A stretch of 64,000 nucleotides of DNA from Flavobacterium croceum DSM 17960 (GCF_002917885.1 NZ_PQNY01000007.1:62001-126000); one strand, 5' to 3'. Shown: positions 1 to 8,778, counted from the stretch's first letter. Notes: a model not told the origin generated them from the sequence alone. A program made the numbers and translations.

Positions 1-1
1 C

Positions 2-3000
2 GACAAGGAAGTACTTTTTTATCCTGGTTCGTATAGACGTCCTTACCAAATAGAGGAAACAGACAATGCCAATGTTCTACTTAGAGCAGAAGTTTTAAAT
101 AGAATTAACTCTCGAAAAAAACCTGCGTTAATCGTATCTTATTACGAAGCTGTATTTGAAAAAGTAGTAACAAGAAAAGAACTCGAACGCAACACATTAA
201 AAATTCAAGTACAAGAAAAAATTTCGCTCGATTTTATTAACGAAACACTTTTTGAATACAATTTTAAACGCGTAGATTTTGTTTCCGAACCTGGCGAATT
301 TTCTGTGCGTGGAGGTATTGTTGATGTATTTTCTTTTTCGCACGACAAACCTTATCGTATAGAATTTTTTGGAAATGAAGTAGATAGCATTCGCAGTTTT
401 GATGTAGAAACTCAATTATCTGTAGAGAGCCACAAAAAAGTAGCGATTATACCCAATGTTGAAAATAAGTTTCTGGAAGAAAACAGAGAGAGTTTTTTAG
501 AATATATTTCAGATAAAACGGTTGTTTTTATTCAAAATTCTGAGCATTTAGTTGGACAACTTAACAAACTTTTTGACAAAGCTACCGAAGCTTTTCAGAA
601 ATTATCTACCGATATTAAGCATGCTACTCCCGAAGAACTTTTTGTAAATGGAAACCAATTTATAAAAACGGCTCGTCAATTTACGGTTGTAGAATTAGCA
701 AAGCCTTTTTGTTTTTCTATCGAAAATACTTTTGAATACCATATTCAACCTCAACCTTCTTTTAATAAACAGTTTGATTTATTGCTTAACAACCTAAACG
801 AAAATCATTTTCATGGCATAAAAAACATTCTATTTTGTTCCAATGAAAGTCAGGCACAACGTTTTGAAGCCATCTTTGAAGATATAGCTCAAGAACAACA
901 TGAAGCTATTTTAAAGCAATATAAAACGCTTGTGCTACCTCTTTATCAAGGCTTTATTGACGAAGAATTACAAATAGCATGCTATACAGATCATCAAATC
1001 TTTGAAAGATACCATAAATTTTCTATCAAAAATGGGTATTCAAAAAAGCAAACCATTACACTCAAAGAGCTTACACAACTAGCCGTTGGTGATTATGTAA
1101 CCCACATAGATCATGGAATTGGAAAGTTTGGTGGTCTACAAAAAATAGATGTAGAAGGAAAAAAGCAAGAAGCTATTAAACTCATTTATGCAGACAACGA
1201 TATTGTGTATGTAAGTATTCATTCGCTACACAAAATATCAAAATACAACGGCAAAGATGGTACTGCTCCAAAAATTTACAAACTAGGCTCTACAGCTTGG
1301 AAAACTTTAAAACAAAAAACAAAGGCTCGAGTTAAACACATTGCTTTCAACCTTATTCAACTTTATGCAAAACGTAGATTGGAAAAAGGGTTTGCTTGTG
1401 CTCCCGACAGTTATTTGCAAAAAGAATTAGAAAGCTCGTTTATTTACGAAGACACTCCAGACCAAATAACCGCTACCCAAGATGTAAAAGCAGATATGGA
1501 ACTAGACAGACCTATGGATAGATTGGTTTGTGGTGATGTAGGATTTGGAAAAACAGAAGTAGCTATTAGAGCCGCTTTTAAAGCTGTAGACAATGGCAAA
1601 CAAGTGGCTGTTTTAGTACCTACAACGATACTGGCATACCAACATTATAGAACTTTTTCTGAAAGGTTAAAAGAAATGCCTGTAACGGTAAATTATTTAA
1701 ACCGTTTTAGAACTGCGAAACAAAAAGCCGAAACACTTAAAAATCTAACCGAAGGAAAGGTAGATATTATTATAGGAACACATCAATTGGTAAACAAAGA
1801 TGTAAAGTTTAAAGACTTAGGATTACTTATTATAGATGAAGAACAAAAATTTGGGGTAAATGTAAAAGACAAACTCAAAACCATTTCTGCCAATGTAGAT
1901 ACACTTACACTTACGGCTACTCCTATACCCCGAACACTACAGTTTTCATTAATGTCAGCAAGAGACTTATCTGTAATTACAACACCTCCACCCAATAGAT
2001 ATCCTATAGAAACACAAGTCGTTCGATTTAATGAAGAAGTGATTCGAGATGCTATTTCTTATGAAATACAACGTGGCGGACAAGTATTTTTTATTAATAA
2101 TCGAATAGAAAACATTAAAGAAGTCGCAGGAATGATTCAAAGGCTAGTACCTGGTGCAAAAGTAGGCATAGGGCACGGTCAAATGGATGGTAAAAAACTA
2201 GAAGAATTAATGCTTGCTTTTATAGAAGGTGATTTTGATGTACTTGTTGCTACTACTATTATAGAAAGCGGACTCGATGTACCCAATGCCAATACAATTT
2301 TTATAAATAATGCGAATAATTTTGGTCTATCAGATTTGCACCAAATGCGAGGAAGAGTGGGACGAAGCAACAAAAAAGCCTTTTGTTATTTCATTACTCC
2401 TCCCTACTCTGCCATGACAGACGATGCCCGAAAACGAATACAAGCCTTAGAGCAATACAACGATTTGGGCAGTGGTTTTAACATTGCTATGAAAGATTTA
2501 GAAATACGAGGAGCAGGCGATTTATTAGGAGGCGAACAAAGCGGATTTATCAATGAAATTGGCTTTGAAACCTATCAAAAAATAATGAATGAAGCTATAG
2601 AAGAACTCAAAGAAAATGAGTTTAAAGACTTGTATGAAACAGACACAGATATAGAAACTAGAGAATTTGTAAAAGAGTTTACTATAGATACTGATTTTGA
2701 ATTACTTTTTCCAGACGAATATATAAACAATGTTACAGAGCGTCTTAATCTCTACAACGAATTAAGTCAAATTGAAAACGAAAACGATTTACAAAAATTC
2801 CAAGACAAATTAATCGACCGTTTTGGAACGATACCAAAACCTGCTTTAAATTTATTAAACAGCATTCGAATAAAATGGAAAGCCAAACAAATAGGTGTAG
2901 AAAAATTGGTACTTAAGCAGGATAAAATGATTGGGTATTTTATTGCCGATCAACAAAGTGATTTTTACCAATCGGCAAAATTTCATAAGGTATTACAATT

Positions 3001-3127
3001 TGTACAACAACATGGCAATTTGTGTAAAATGAAAGAAAAACAAACCAAAAACGGATTACGCCTTTTACTAACTTTTGACAATGTAAAAACTATAAATAAA
3101 GCTCTTGATTTGATTGATAAAATTTAA
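2..3127 (+). CDS. mfd: Transcription-repair coupling factor Mfd (5' end cut by window)
   Basis: Mfd is a DNA translocase that removes RNA polymerase stalled at lesions and recruits UvrA. The frame is open from base 2, so the true start lies before the window; about 1,041 residues are visible, and roughly 75 N-terminal residues are missing if the protein has the usual length of about 1,110. The order seen is the end of the UvrB-like module, an RNA-polymerase-interacting CarD-like domain (about 1069-1250), helicase Walker A GDVGFGKTE (about 1531-1557), DEEQ box (1835-1846), TATPIPRT, then helicase C with ATTIIESGLDVP and QMRGRVGR. A C-terminal TRCF domain follows with the GAGDLLGGEQSG stretch. 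All helicase motifs are intact. It converges with xth across a shared terminator. Confidence 0.97.
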   Translation, partial: DKEVLFYPGSYRRPYQIEETDNANVLLRAEVLNRINSRKKPALIVSYYEAVFEKVVTRKELERNTLKIQVQEKISLDFINETLFEYNFKRVDFVSEPGEFSVRGGIVDVFSFSHDKPYRIEFFGNEVDSIRSFDVETQLSVESHKKVAIIPNVENKFLEENRESFLEYISDKTVVFIQNSEHLVGQLNKLFDKATEAFQKLSTDIKHATPEELFVNGNQFIKTARQFTVVELAKPFCFSIENTFEYHIQPQPSFNKQFDLLLNNLNENHFHGIKNILFCSNESQAQRFEAIFEDIAQEQHEAILKQYKTLVLPLYQGFIDEELQIACYTDHQIFERYHKFSIKNGYSKKQTITLKELTQLAVGDYVTHIDHGIGKFGGLQKIDVEGKKQEAIKLIYADNDIVYVSIHSLHKISKYNGKDGTAPKIYKLGSTAWKTLKQKTKARVKHIAFNLIQLYAKRRLEKGFACAPDSYLQKELESSFIYEDTPDQITATQDVKADMELDRPMDRLVCGDVGFGKTEVAIRAAFKAVDNGKQVAVLVPTTILAYQHYRTFSERLKEMPVTVNYLNRFRTAKQKAETLKNLTEGKVDIIIGTHQLVNKDVKFKDLGLLIIDEEQKFGVNVKDKLKTISANVDTLTLTATPIPRTLQFSLMSARDLSVITTPPPNRYPIETQVVRFNEEVIRDAISYEIQRGGQVFFINNRIENIKEVAGMIQRLVPGAKVGIGHGQMDGKKLEELMLAFIEGDFDVLVATTIIESGLDVPNANTIFINNANNFGLSDLHQMRGRVGRSNKKAFCYFITPPYSAMTDDARKRIQALEQYNDLGSGFNIAMKDLEIRGAGDLLGGEQSGFINEIGFETYQKIMNEAIEELKENEFKDLYETDTDIETREFVKEFTIDTDFELLFPDEYINNVTERLNLYNELSQIENENDLQKFQDKLIDRFGTIPKPALNLLNSIRIKWKAKQIGVEKLVLKQDKMIGYFIADQQSDFYQSAKFHKVLQFVQQHGNLCKMKEKQTKNGLRLLLTFDNVKTINKALDLIDKI

Positions 3128-3165
3128 AAGGAAAATCAATTTTATTGTATTCTAAAATATGTATT

Positions 3166-3201
3166 AAAAGAGATTTGTGTTTACAACTACAAATCTCTTT
3201 T
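3166..3201. terminator. Bidirectional terminator between mfd and xth
   Basis: A perfect 13-bp inverted repeat (AAAAGAGATTTGT / ACAAATCTCTTTT) with a 10-nt loop. It has an A-run on the left and a T-run on the right, so it can end transcription from both convergent genes. Confidence 0.85.
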
Positions 3202-3206
3202 TTACT

Positions 3207-3968
3207 TTATTCAATTTCAACCAAAATTGGACAATGATCACTATGTTTTGCTTCGGGCAAAATAAGCGCTCTTTTTATATTAGGTTGCAATGTTTGTGTT
3301 GCCATGCAATAATCTATTCTCCAACCTTTATTATTAGCTCTCGCATTAGCACGATAACTCCACCAACTATAATGATGCGGTTCTTTATTTAAGTGTCTAA
3401 AGGTGTCTACCATTCCGTTTTTAATAAACTTATCGAGCCAAGCACGTTCTTCGGGTAAAAAACCAGAAACTTTGGCATTGCGTATTGGATCATGTATATC
3501 TATAGCTTGATGACAAATATTGTAATCTCCACAAATAACAAGATTAGGTATGCTCTTTTTTAAATGATTTATGTAGTCAAAAAAATCATCCATGTACTTA
3601 AACTTATGATCGAGTCTATCGATATTTGTACCACTAGGTAAGTATAAACTCATTACAGAAATACCATCAAAATCAACTCTTATATTTCGACCTTCAAAAT
3701 CCATATAATCTATCCCTGTTCCAAAAACCACATTCTTCGGCTCAGATTTGCATAAAATAGCTACACCACTATATCCTTTTTTTTGTGCAGGAAAATAATA
3801 TTGATACGCATACCCTGCCGCTTCTATTTCTAGTTTTGGTATTTGATCTTCAGTAGCTTTAATTTCTTGAAGACATATAATATCTGGATTTGCAACTTGC
3901 AACCAGTCTAAAAAACCTTTTGTAATTGCTGCTCTTATGCCATTTACATTGTAAGAAATAATTTTCAT
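3207..3968 (-). CDS. xth: Exodeoxyribonuclease III family AP endonuclease
   Basis: A 253-residue Mg-dependent AP endonuclease/3' exonuclease of the ExoIII (EEP) family for base excision repair. It has the N-terminal MKIISYNVNGIRAA strand, the metal ligand in LQEIK (E35), GDYN (D148, N150) and the terminal SDHCP with the catalytic pair D244/H245. I chose the ATG at 3968 because the 12 residues available upstream are unlike the family and MKIISYNVNG is the usual start. It lies tail to tail with mfd, another repair gene. A possible minus-strand -7 element (TACTTTTG) sits about 80 nt upstream at 4048-4055. Confidence 0.95.
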   Translation of the reverse strand: MKIISYNVNGIRAAITKGFLDWLQVANPDIICLQEIKATEDQIPKLEIEAAGYAYQYYFPAQKKGYSGVAILCKSEPKNVVFGTGIDYMDFEGRNIRVDFDGISVMSLYLPSGTNIDRLDHKFKYMDDFFDYINHLKKSIPNLVICGDYNICHQAIDIHDPIRNAKVSGFLPEERAWLDKFIKNGMVDTFRHLNKEPHHYSWWSYRANARANNKGWRIDYCMATQTLQPNIKRALILPEAKHSDHCPILVEIE

Positions 3969-4138
3969 ATTAAATGTTGTTTTAATGGTACATTGTTGCA
4001 CCACATTGTTCGTGTCGCTTTGTTACTATTTACAATTTCTTGCTTTTCAAAAGTATTAAAACCTTTATCAAAAACCAATCAAAATGCATTTACAATTCAA
4101 ATATATCGATACTCTATTCAATTTTCGGCTAGAATTGC

Positions 4139-4146
4139 TATATTTG
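4139..4146 (+). promoter_or_regulatory. Promoter -7 element TATATTTG
   Basis: Exact match to the Bacteroidota -7 consensus TAnnTTTG, 35 nt before the ATG of the acyltransferase gene. No convincing -33 TTG is present at the usual distance. Confidence 0.5.
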
Positions 4147-4181
4147 TTTTTTAGTAATAATTTATACTATTTTTTTAAAGA

Positions 4182-5975
4182 ATGGGTCTAGTCACTGCAA
4201 AAGAAGTTGCCAAAGTAATAAATACAGATAAATACGGCGTATTTGGTACGTTTTCTGGTTGGTTGCTTATGAAAGTGCTCAAAATATCTACTTTAAACAA
4301 AATTTATGATAGAAATAAACATTTAAGTGATATAGAATTTTTAAATGCTATTCTAGACGAGTTTCAAATAAAATTTGAAGTACCCGAAGAAGATTTAAAA
4401 AGACTACCCAAAGACGGCGCTTACATTACCATATCCAATCATCCTCTAGGCGGTATAGATGGCATATTATTACTAAAGTTAATGCTCGAAAGAGAACCAA
4501 ATTTTAAGATAATAGCCAACTTTTTACTTCATCGTATAAACCCGATGAAGCCATATATAATGCCTGTTAATCCGTTTGAAAACCACAAAGATGCAAAATC
4601 TAGTGTGGTAGGTATTAAAGAAACATTAAAACATCTTAGTGAAGGAAAACCTCTCGGAATGTTCCCAGCTGGAGAAGTTTCTACCTACAAAGACGGAAAA
4701 TTGGTTGTAGATAAACCTTGGGAAGAAGGAGCAATAAAAGTAATTAGAAAAGCACAAGTACCTGTGGTTCCTATTTATTTTCACGCAAAAAACAGTAAGC
4801 TTTTTTATTTACTTTCCAAAATAAACGACACATTACGCACAGCAAAATTACCAAGCGAATTACTGACGCAAAAAGACAGAGTTATCAAAGTGCGTATTGG
4901 AAAACCCATTTCGGTTGCAGAACAAAATGAACATGAAACGCTAAACAGTTATTGTGATTTTTTGCGCAAAAAAACATATATGCTTGCCAACTCGTTTGAC
5001 AATCAAAGTAAATTGCTTTCTGTACCTTCATTAAAACTACCAAAAGAGCAAAAGCAAATAGTAAAACCCGCCAATCACGATAAAATACTCGAAGAAATTA
5101 GCAGTGTGAAAAATGGAGATTATAGATTGTTGCAAAGTAAAAATTACGAGGTTTACTTGGTTACAGCAGATAAAATACCCAACATACTACACGAAATTGG
5201 TCGCTTGCGTGAAATAACTTTTAGAGAAGTTGGAGAAGGCACAAACGAATCTATAGACTTAGACCAATTTGATCAATATTACCACCATATGTTTTTATGG
5301 GACGATGAAGCACAAGTTATTGCAGGGGCTTACAGAATGGGGCTTGGAAGTCAAATATACCAAAAGCATGGTATAGAAGGTTTTTATTTGAACGATTTGT
5401 TTAGGTTTGAACCCGAATTGTATTCTATGATGTCGCAATCTATAGAAATGGGTAGAGCTTTTATAATTAAAGAATATCAGCAAAAACCGATGCCATTATT
5501 TTTGTTATGGAAAGGTATTGTTCACACCACACTTCGCTATCCAGAACACAAATTTTTAATAGGCGGTGTAAGTATTAGTAATAAGTTTACAGAGTTCTCC
5601 AAATCGCTTATGATTGAGTTCATGAAATCGCATTATTACGACCCTTATGTGGCTCAATATGTACATCCAAAAAAAGAATTTAAAGTTAAGCTAAAAGACG
5701 CCGATAAAGATTTTGTGTTTAATGAAGCGGAAGCCGATTTAAATAAGTTTGATAAAATTATTGATGAGGTAGAACCAGGAACATTAAGACTTCCAGTTCT
5801 TATAAAAAAATACATCAAACAAAATGCCCGAGTAGTAGCTTTTAATGTAGATCCGCTTTTTAATAATGCTGTAGACGGTTTAATGTATATACGAATTTCA
5901 GATTTGCCCGAAAGCACAGTGAAGCCCGTTATGGAAGAGTTTCAGGCCGAATTGGAAAAGAAATATAAAGGTTAA
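4182..5975 (+). CDS. Fused acyltransferase: PlsC-like O-acyltransferase plus OlsB-like N-acyltransferase
   Basis: A 597-residue protein with two acyltransferase modules. Residues about 75-260 form a hemolysin-type lysophospholipid acyltransferase domain with NHPLGGIDG (H87, D93) and FPAGEVS. Residues about 325-480 form a GNAT-like N-acyltransferase resembling ornithine-lipid OlsB (LREITFREVGEG, then EMGRAFI). Such fusions (OlsF/GlsF type) make ornithine or glycine aminolipids by N-acylating the amino acid and then O-acylating the product. That family knowledge suggests synthesis of phosphate-free membrane lipids here; the amino-acid substrate cannot be read from sequence. The gene stands alone with its own promoter. 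The C-terminal ~100 residues belong to neither domain as far as I can see. Confidence 0.85.
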   Translation: MGLVTAKEVAKVINTDKYGVFGTFSGWLLMKVLKISTLNKIYDRNKHLSDIEFLNAILDEFQIKFEVPEEDLKRLPKDGAYITISNHPLGGIDGILLLKLMLEREPNFKIIANFLLHRINPMKPYIMPVNPFENHKDAKSSVVGIKETLKHLSEGKPLGMFPAGEVSTYKDGKLVVDKPWEEGAIKVIRKAQVPVVPIYFHAKNSKLFYLLSKINDTLRTAKLPSELLTQKDRVIKVRIGKPISVAEQNEHETLNSYCDFLRKKTYMLANSFDNQSKLLSVPSLKLPKEQKQIVKPANHDKILEEISSVKNGDYRLLQSKNYEVYLVTADKIPNILHEIGRLREITFREVGEGTNESIDLDQFDQYYHHMFLWDDEAQVIAGAYRMGLGSQIYQKHGIEGFYLNDLFRFEPELYSMMSQSIEMGRAFIIKEYQQKPMPLFLLWKGIVHTTLRYPEHKFLIGGVSISNKFTEFSKSLMIEFMKSHYYDPYVAQYVHPKKEFKVKLKDADKDFVFNEAEADLNKFDKIIDEVEPGTLRLPVLIKKYIKQNARVVAFNVDPLFNNAVDGLMYIRISDLPESTVKPVMEEFQAELEKKYKG

Positions 5976-6150
5976 AAAAATCAAAACACATATTTGAATA
6001 TTCATTAACATAATTGGCTATTCATAACAGTCAAAAACCACCTATACCTTTCAAATTTATTTACAGAATTGAATTATTTTTGTATTAAAAAATAGTTTTG
6101 AGAAAATTCAGAATTAAAAAATATTCAATATCAATACAATGTTTACTAAG
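5976..6150. other. Intergenic stretch before the IS relic; possible old porin promoter
   Basis: Non-coding and AT-rich. The only recognisable signal is TATTTTTG at 6075-6082, an exact TAnnTTTG -7 match on the plus strand. If the adjoining 335-bp element is removed in thought, this promoter would lie about 70 nt before the porin ATG, so it may be the gene's original promoter. I see nothing else. Confidence 0.35.
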
Positions 6151-6259
6151 TAACGGGAGTTCGATATAAATTTACATACAAACTCAAGATAAAAAGTTTT
6201 AAAATTTCTATACCCTGAAATATGAAAAAGAACCTGAATTGTAATAACTTCTGATAAAA

Positions 6260-6384
6260 TAAATTTGATTTACGAATGCGTTTTTTTCCACCTGAAATCA
6301 TTTGATTTTCCCAGCTCAGAACAAATTCTTTACAAAACTCATCAATAGAACAAAAATCTGTGTGATTTTATCTTGCGAAAGCAT
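6260..6384 (-). pseudogene. IS982-type transposase, N-terminal fragment with frameshift
   Basis: Reading from the ATG at 6384 gives MLSQDKITQIF, then the frame must shift by one base near 6352 to continue as SIDEFCKEFVLSWENQ and GGKKRIRKSNL. This matches the usual start of Bacteroidota IS982 transposases (DKITEIF..DEFCKEF..., then a basic RxRK stretch before the missing LSDSE). The break lies in a run of five T in the sense strand; six would restore the frame. Similarity stops at RKSNL around 6260, where the deletion junction must be. It cannot encode an active transposase. Confidence 0.7.
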
Positions 6385-6450
6385 AAGCAAAAGTTTAGTG
6401 TTTATTTGAAAATAAGCACTTTAAATATAATGACTTTTGCTTTTTTATGC
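6381..6450. repeat. Nested hairpin inside the IS relic
   Basis: Outer arms GCATAA-GCAAAAGT (6381-6394) and ACTTTTGC-(4 T)-TTATGC (6433-6450) enclose an inner inverted repeat AGTGTTTATT / AATAAGCACT (6397-6420). It spans the upstream side of the transposase ATG. Structured ends of this kind are common in IS elements, but here the hairpin also forms the immediate upstream region of the porin gene. Confidence 0.6.
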
Positions 6451-6485
6451 AAATTATATTATAAAATTATATCGAACTCACGTTA

Positions 6486-7550
6486 ATGAAGCAAATAATA
6501 ATAACATTTTCAACATTTTTACTATACACAGCAACGCTAATTGCACAAAATGATACTATAAAACCACTTGTATTTCAAGGATATGGCGAAATATATTATA
6601 GCTACGATTTTTCTAACCCTCAAAATCACGAAAAACAAAATTTTATTTATAGCCATAAACGACATAATGAAATCAATCTAAATTTAGCATTTGCTAAAGT
6701 AGCATACAACAAAAATAATTTACGAGCTAATGCCACTTTAATGATTGGTAATTATGCTCAATACAACCTATTGACAGAGCCAACTTGGGCTCAATTTATT
6801 TATGAAGCCAATGTTGGATTTAAAATTTCTAGAAAACAAAATGTTTGGTTAGATGCAGGAATTATGCCTTCGCATATTGGTTTTGAGAGTGCTATAAGTG
6901 CAGATTGTTGGACATTAACAAGAAGTATTCTTGCCGAAAACTCTCCTTATTACGAAACAGGCATTAAAATTTCATACACCAATCAATCTGAAAAACTCAA
7001 TGCTTCATTTTTGGTTTTAAATGGCTGGCAAAAAATAAAAAAACCAGATTATATTCAAAACCCATCATTTGGTGTGCAGCTAAATTACAAACCAAACACT
7101 AAATTAATATTGAATTATAGTAATTTTATAGGAACAGATAAAGCAGATAGTATTCATTCATGGCGATTATTTCATAATTTGTACGCAATTTACAAACCAT
7201 CTAAAAAATTTGGTTTGATTGCTGGTTTTGATTTTGGCACAGACAAATTTAATACAACCGATTATGGTATTTGGTATTCTCCTGTATTCATTTTGCAATA
7301 TAAACCAAAAGAAAAATACAACATTGCTTTACGCGGAGAATATTACAACGACAAAAAACAAATTTTAATTACAACCAATACTCCAAGCGGATTTAATACA
7401 TTTGGAGTATCAACAAATTTTGATATGCAAATTAAAGAAAATCTACTTTGGAGAATTGAAGCAAAAGAATATTTATCTGAAGATAAAATTTTCAATAATC
7501 ACAATGCTAATTTTACGTTATCAACTTCATTAGCAATCAAATTTCAGTAA
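6486..7550 (+). CDS. Outer-membrane beta-barrel porin, OmpL-like (bbp2) family
   Basis: A 354-residue exported protein. Residues 1-21 are a signal peptide (MKQIIITFSTFLLYTATLIAQ), and the mature part begins with FQGYGEIYYSYDF. The rest alternates short amphipathic strands and ends in ...FTLSTSLAIKFQ, a C-terminal beta-signal typical of outer-membrane barrels. The layout resembles the Bacteroidota putative beta-barrel porin-2 (OmpL-like) family; the transported solute is unknown. The ATG follows directly on the right terminal repeat of the IS relic, so its leader and possibly its promoter are element-derived. Being next to the arsenic genes does not by itself imply a role with them, since it is on the opposite strand. 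Confidence 0.75.
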   Translation: MKQIIITFSTFLLYTATLIAQNDTIKPLVFQGYGEIYYSYDFSNPQNHEKQNFIYSHKRHNEINLNLAFAKVAYNKNNLRANATLMIGNYAQYNLLTEPTWAQFIYEANVGFKISRKQNVWLDAGIMPSHIGFESAISADCWTLTRSILAENSPYYETGIKISYTNQSEKLNASFLVLNGWQKIKKPDYIQNPSFGVQLNYKPNTKLILNYSNFIGTDKADSIHSWRLFHNLYAIYKPSKKFGLIAGFDFGTDKFNTTDYGIWYSPVFILQYKPKEKYNIALRGEYYNDKKQILITTNTPSGFNTFGVSTNFDMQIKENLLWRIEAKEYLSEDKIFNNHNANFTLSTSLAIKFQ

Positions 7551-7621
7551 TTTTAAACTTAAAATATTGAATTAAAGAGAGTGCAACTAGTTGAATTTGT
7601 TGTCTGAATTTTCGGAGTTTT

Positions 7622-8038
7622 TTATAAAATATAATCGCTAACAAATGTTCTACAAAACGCTTTAATTTGATTTCTAGACTCTCTAAAACGTTCTTTACTT
7701 TCAGCTTCAGAACCTACAAATTTTGATGGATCTTCAAAATTTTTATGTACTATTTTTGATTTTACAGGAAAATAAGGACATTTTTCTTTCGCATTATCAC
7801 AAACGGTTATTACAAAATCAAATTCTATATCTAAGTACTCATCTACATGATTTGAAGTTTGATTAGAAATATCTATACCATCTTCCAACATGGTTTGTAT
7901 TGCCATTTTATTTACGCCATGTGTTTCAACTCCAGCGCTATAAACAACTGCTTTATCTTCTGCAAAATATTTTAAGTATCCTTCTGCAATTTGGCTTCTA
8001 CAGCTATTTCCCGTACATAAAACTAATATCTTTTTCAT
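7622..8038 (-). CDS. arsC: Arsenate reductase, thioredoxin-coupled (LMW-PTP fold)
   Basis: A 138-residue cytoplasmic enzyme reducing arsenate to arsenite. The P-loop C8-TGNSC-R14-S, the redox pair C80 and C87 (TVCDNAKEKCP) and the FEDP aspartate D103 match the pI258-type thioredoxin-linked ArsC rather than glutaredoxin-linked ArsC. I chose the ATG at 8038 because MKKILVLCTGNSCRSQ is the canonical start; another ATG lies three bases upstream, and a longer frame to 8113 adds unrelated residues. It is the last gene of the minus-strand ars cluster, about 180 nt after the SMI1 gene, so it may have its own promoter. Confidence 0.9.
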   Translation of the reverse strand: MKKILVLCTGNSCRSQIAEGYLKYFAEDKAVVYSAGVETHGVNKMAIQTMLEDGIDISNQTSNHVDEYLDIEFDFVITVCDNAKEKCPYFPVKSKIVHKNFEDPSKFVGSEAESKERFRESRNQIKAFCRTFVSDYIL

Positions 8039-8159
8039 CATAAATTTATTGTAACAACCAAATAGTATTTGTAATTGTAATAGAGATGCAAGAATAACGC
8101 TACTAGGCTTCAAGAAGTGGCAAACTTGTTTTTACATTACTATAAAAAACTTACGAAAT

Positions 8160-8182
8160 AAAATGTGAATTTACCACATTTT
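8160..8182. terminator. Weak hairpin after the SMI1 gene
   Basis: An 8-bp inverted repeat AAAATGTG / CACATTTT with a 7-nt loop, about 35 nt downstream of the SMI1/KNR4 stop on the minus strand, followed there by ATTT. It is AT-rich and so only a possible terminator. If real, it would separate arsC from the upstream ars genes. Confidence 0.35.
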
Positions 8183-8217
8183 TCCCATTCCTCGAAACCG
8201 CTGTTTGCAGTAGTTGT

Positions 8218-8706
8218 TTATTTTTCGTATTCGTTAGTTATAAATTCTAATACATCTTCAAAGTATTCATTTAAGTTTTCAAACGGATGTTCGCCTGGGT
8301 ACCAATTTGCGAACTTCCAATATTTCCATTTTTCGTTTTCATTACTCGGAGGTAACAATAAAAAGTATTGTTCTTCATTTATTCCACCAACAATTATTGC
8401 ATTTTCTAATTCAACTAATACATAAGCTTGAATGGTTGAATTATCAATGTTTTTCAAAAAATCTATTCTCTCAACATTTTCAAAGCTTGGTTCAATATCA
8501 TTAGGCGCAGAGAATCCATTTGTAATCTTTAAAAATGTTCTGTAATCATCAGGAAATTTTACGCCAAGTTCAGTTTCCTTTTCAATTATTTGATTTTCAG
8601 TTGCTGCTATATTTCCGAGCCAATTATTCTTTATTTGTTGAGAAGTGAAATTAAAATTTTCATATTTAATTGCTTTTTTAGAAATTTCGATTAATATAGT
8701 ATTCAT
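8218..8706 (-). CDS. SMI1/KNR4 family protein
   Basis: A 162-residue protein with the SMI1/KNR4 (SUKH) core: ATENQIIEKETELGVKFPDD followed by YRTFLKITNGF, then FLLLPP and a Trp/Pro-rich KYWKFANWYPGEHPF. No signal peptide or membrane segment. In bacteria this superfamily is best known for immunity proteins against polymorphic toxins, but many members stand alone with unknown roles. No toxin gene adjoins it. It lies between arsM and arsC on the same strand, which suggests insertion into, or co-option by, the arsenic cluster. Function is not inferable beyond the fold. Confidence 0.8.
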   Translation of the reverse strand: MNTILIEISKKAIKYENFNFTSQQIKNNWLGNIAATENQIIEKETELGVKFPDDYRTFLKITNGFSAPNDIEPSFENVERIDFLKNIDNSTIQAYVLVELENAIIVGGINEEQYFLLLPPSNENEKWKYWKFANWYPGEHPFENLNEYFEDVLEFITNEYEK

Positions 8707-8778
8707 ATTATGAATTTTAGCACATTTTTTCTACAATTATTGCCAATAATAAATTTACGACGTTTTGTAACAAACATA

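Larger units (their letters stand above)
6151..6485. mobile_element. Decayed IS982-like insertion element with both terminal inverted repeats
   Basis: The 335-bp segment is bounded by an inverted repeat: left arm 6151-6173, right arm 6464-6485, sharing the core ATATCGAACTC and differing by one base and a one-base indel over 22 nt. Inside, on the minus strand, is the N-terminal coding remnant of a transposase (6260-6384); the catalytic body is gone. The right arm ends at the base immediately before the ATG of the porin gene. No clear target-site duplication is visible beyond a TA at each end. The structure is that of an internally deleted IS, equivalent to a MITE. Assignment to IS982 rests on the N-terminal motif recalled from that family, not on a search. 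Confidence 0.75.

Noticed and set aside
8165..8425. Open frame on the plus strand opposite the SMI1/KNR4 gene
   Set aside because: It is an antisense shadow of a clear coding frame with a recognisable domain, and its own translation has no family features.
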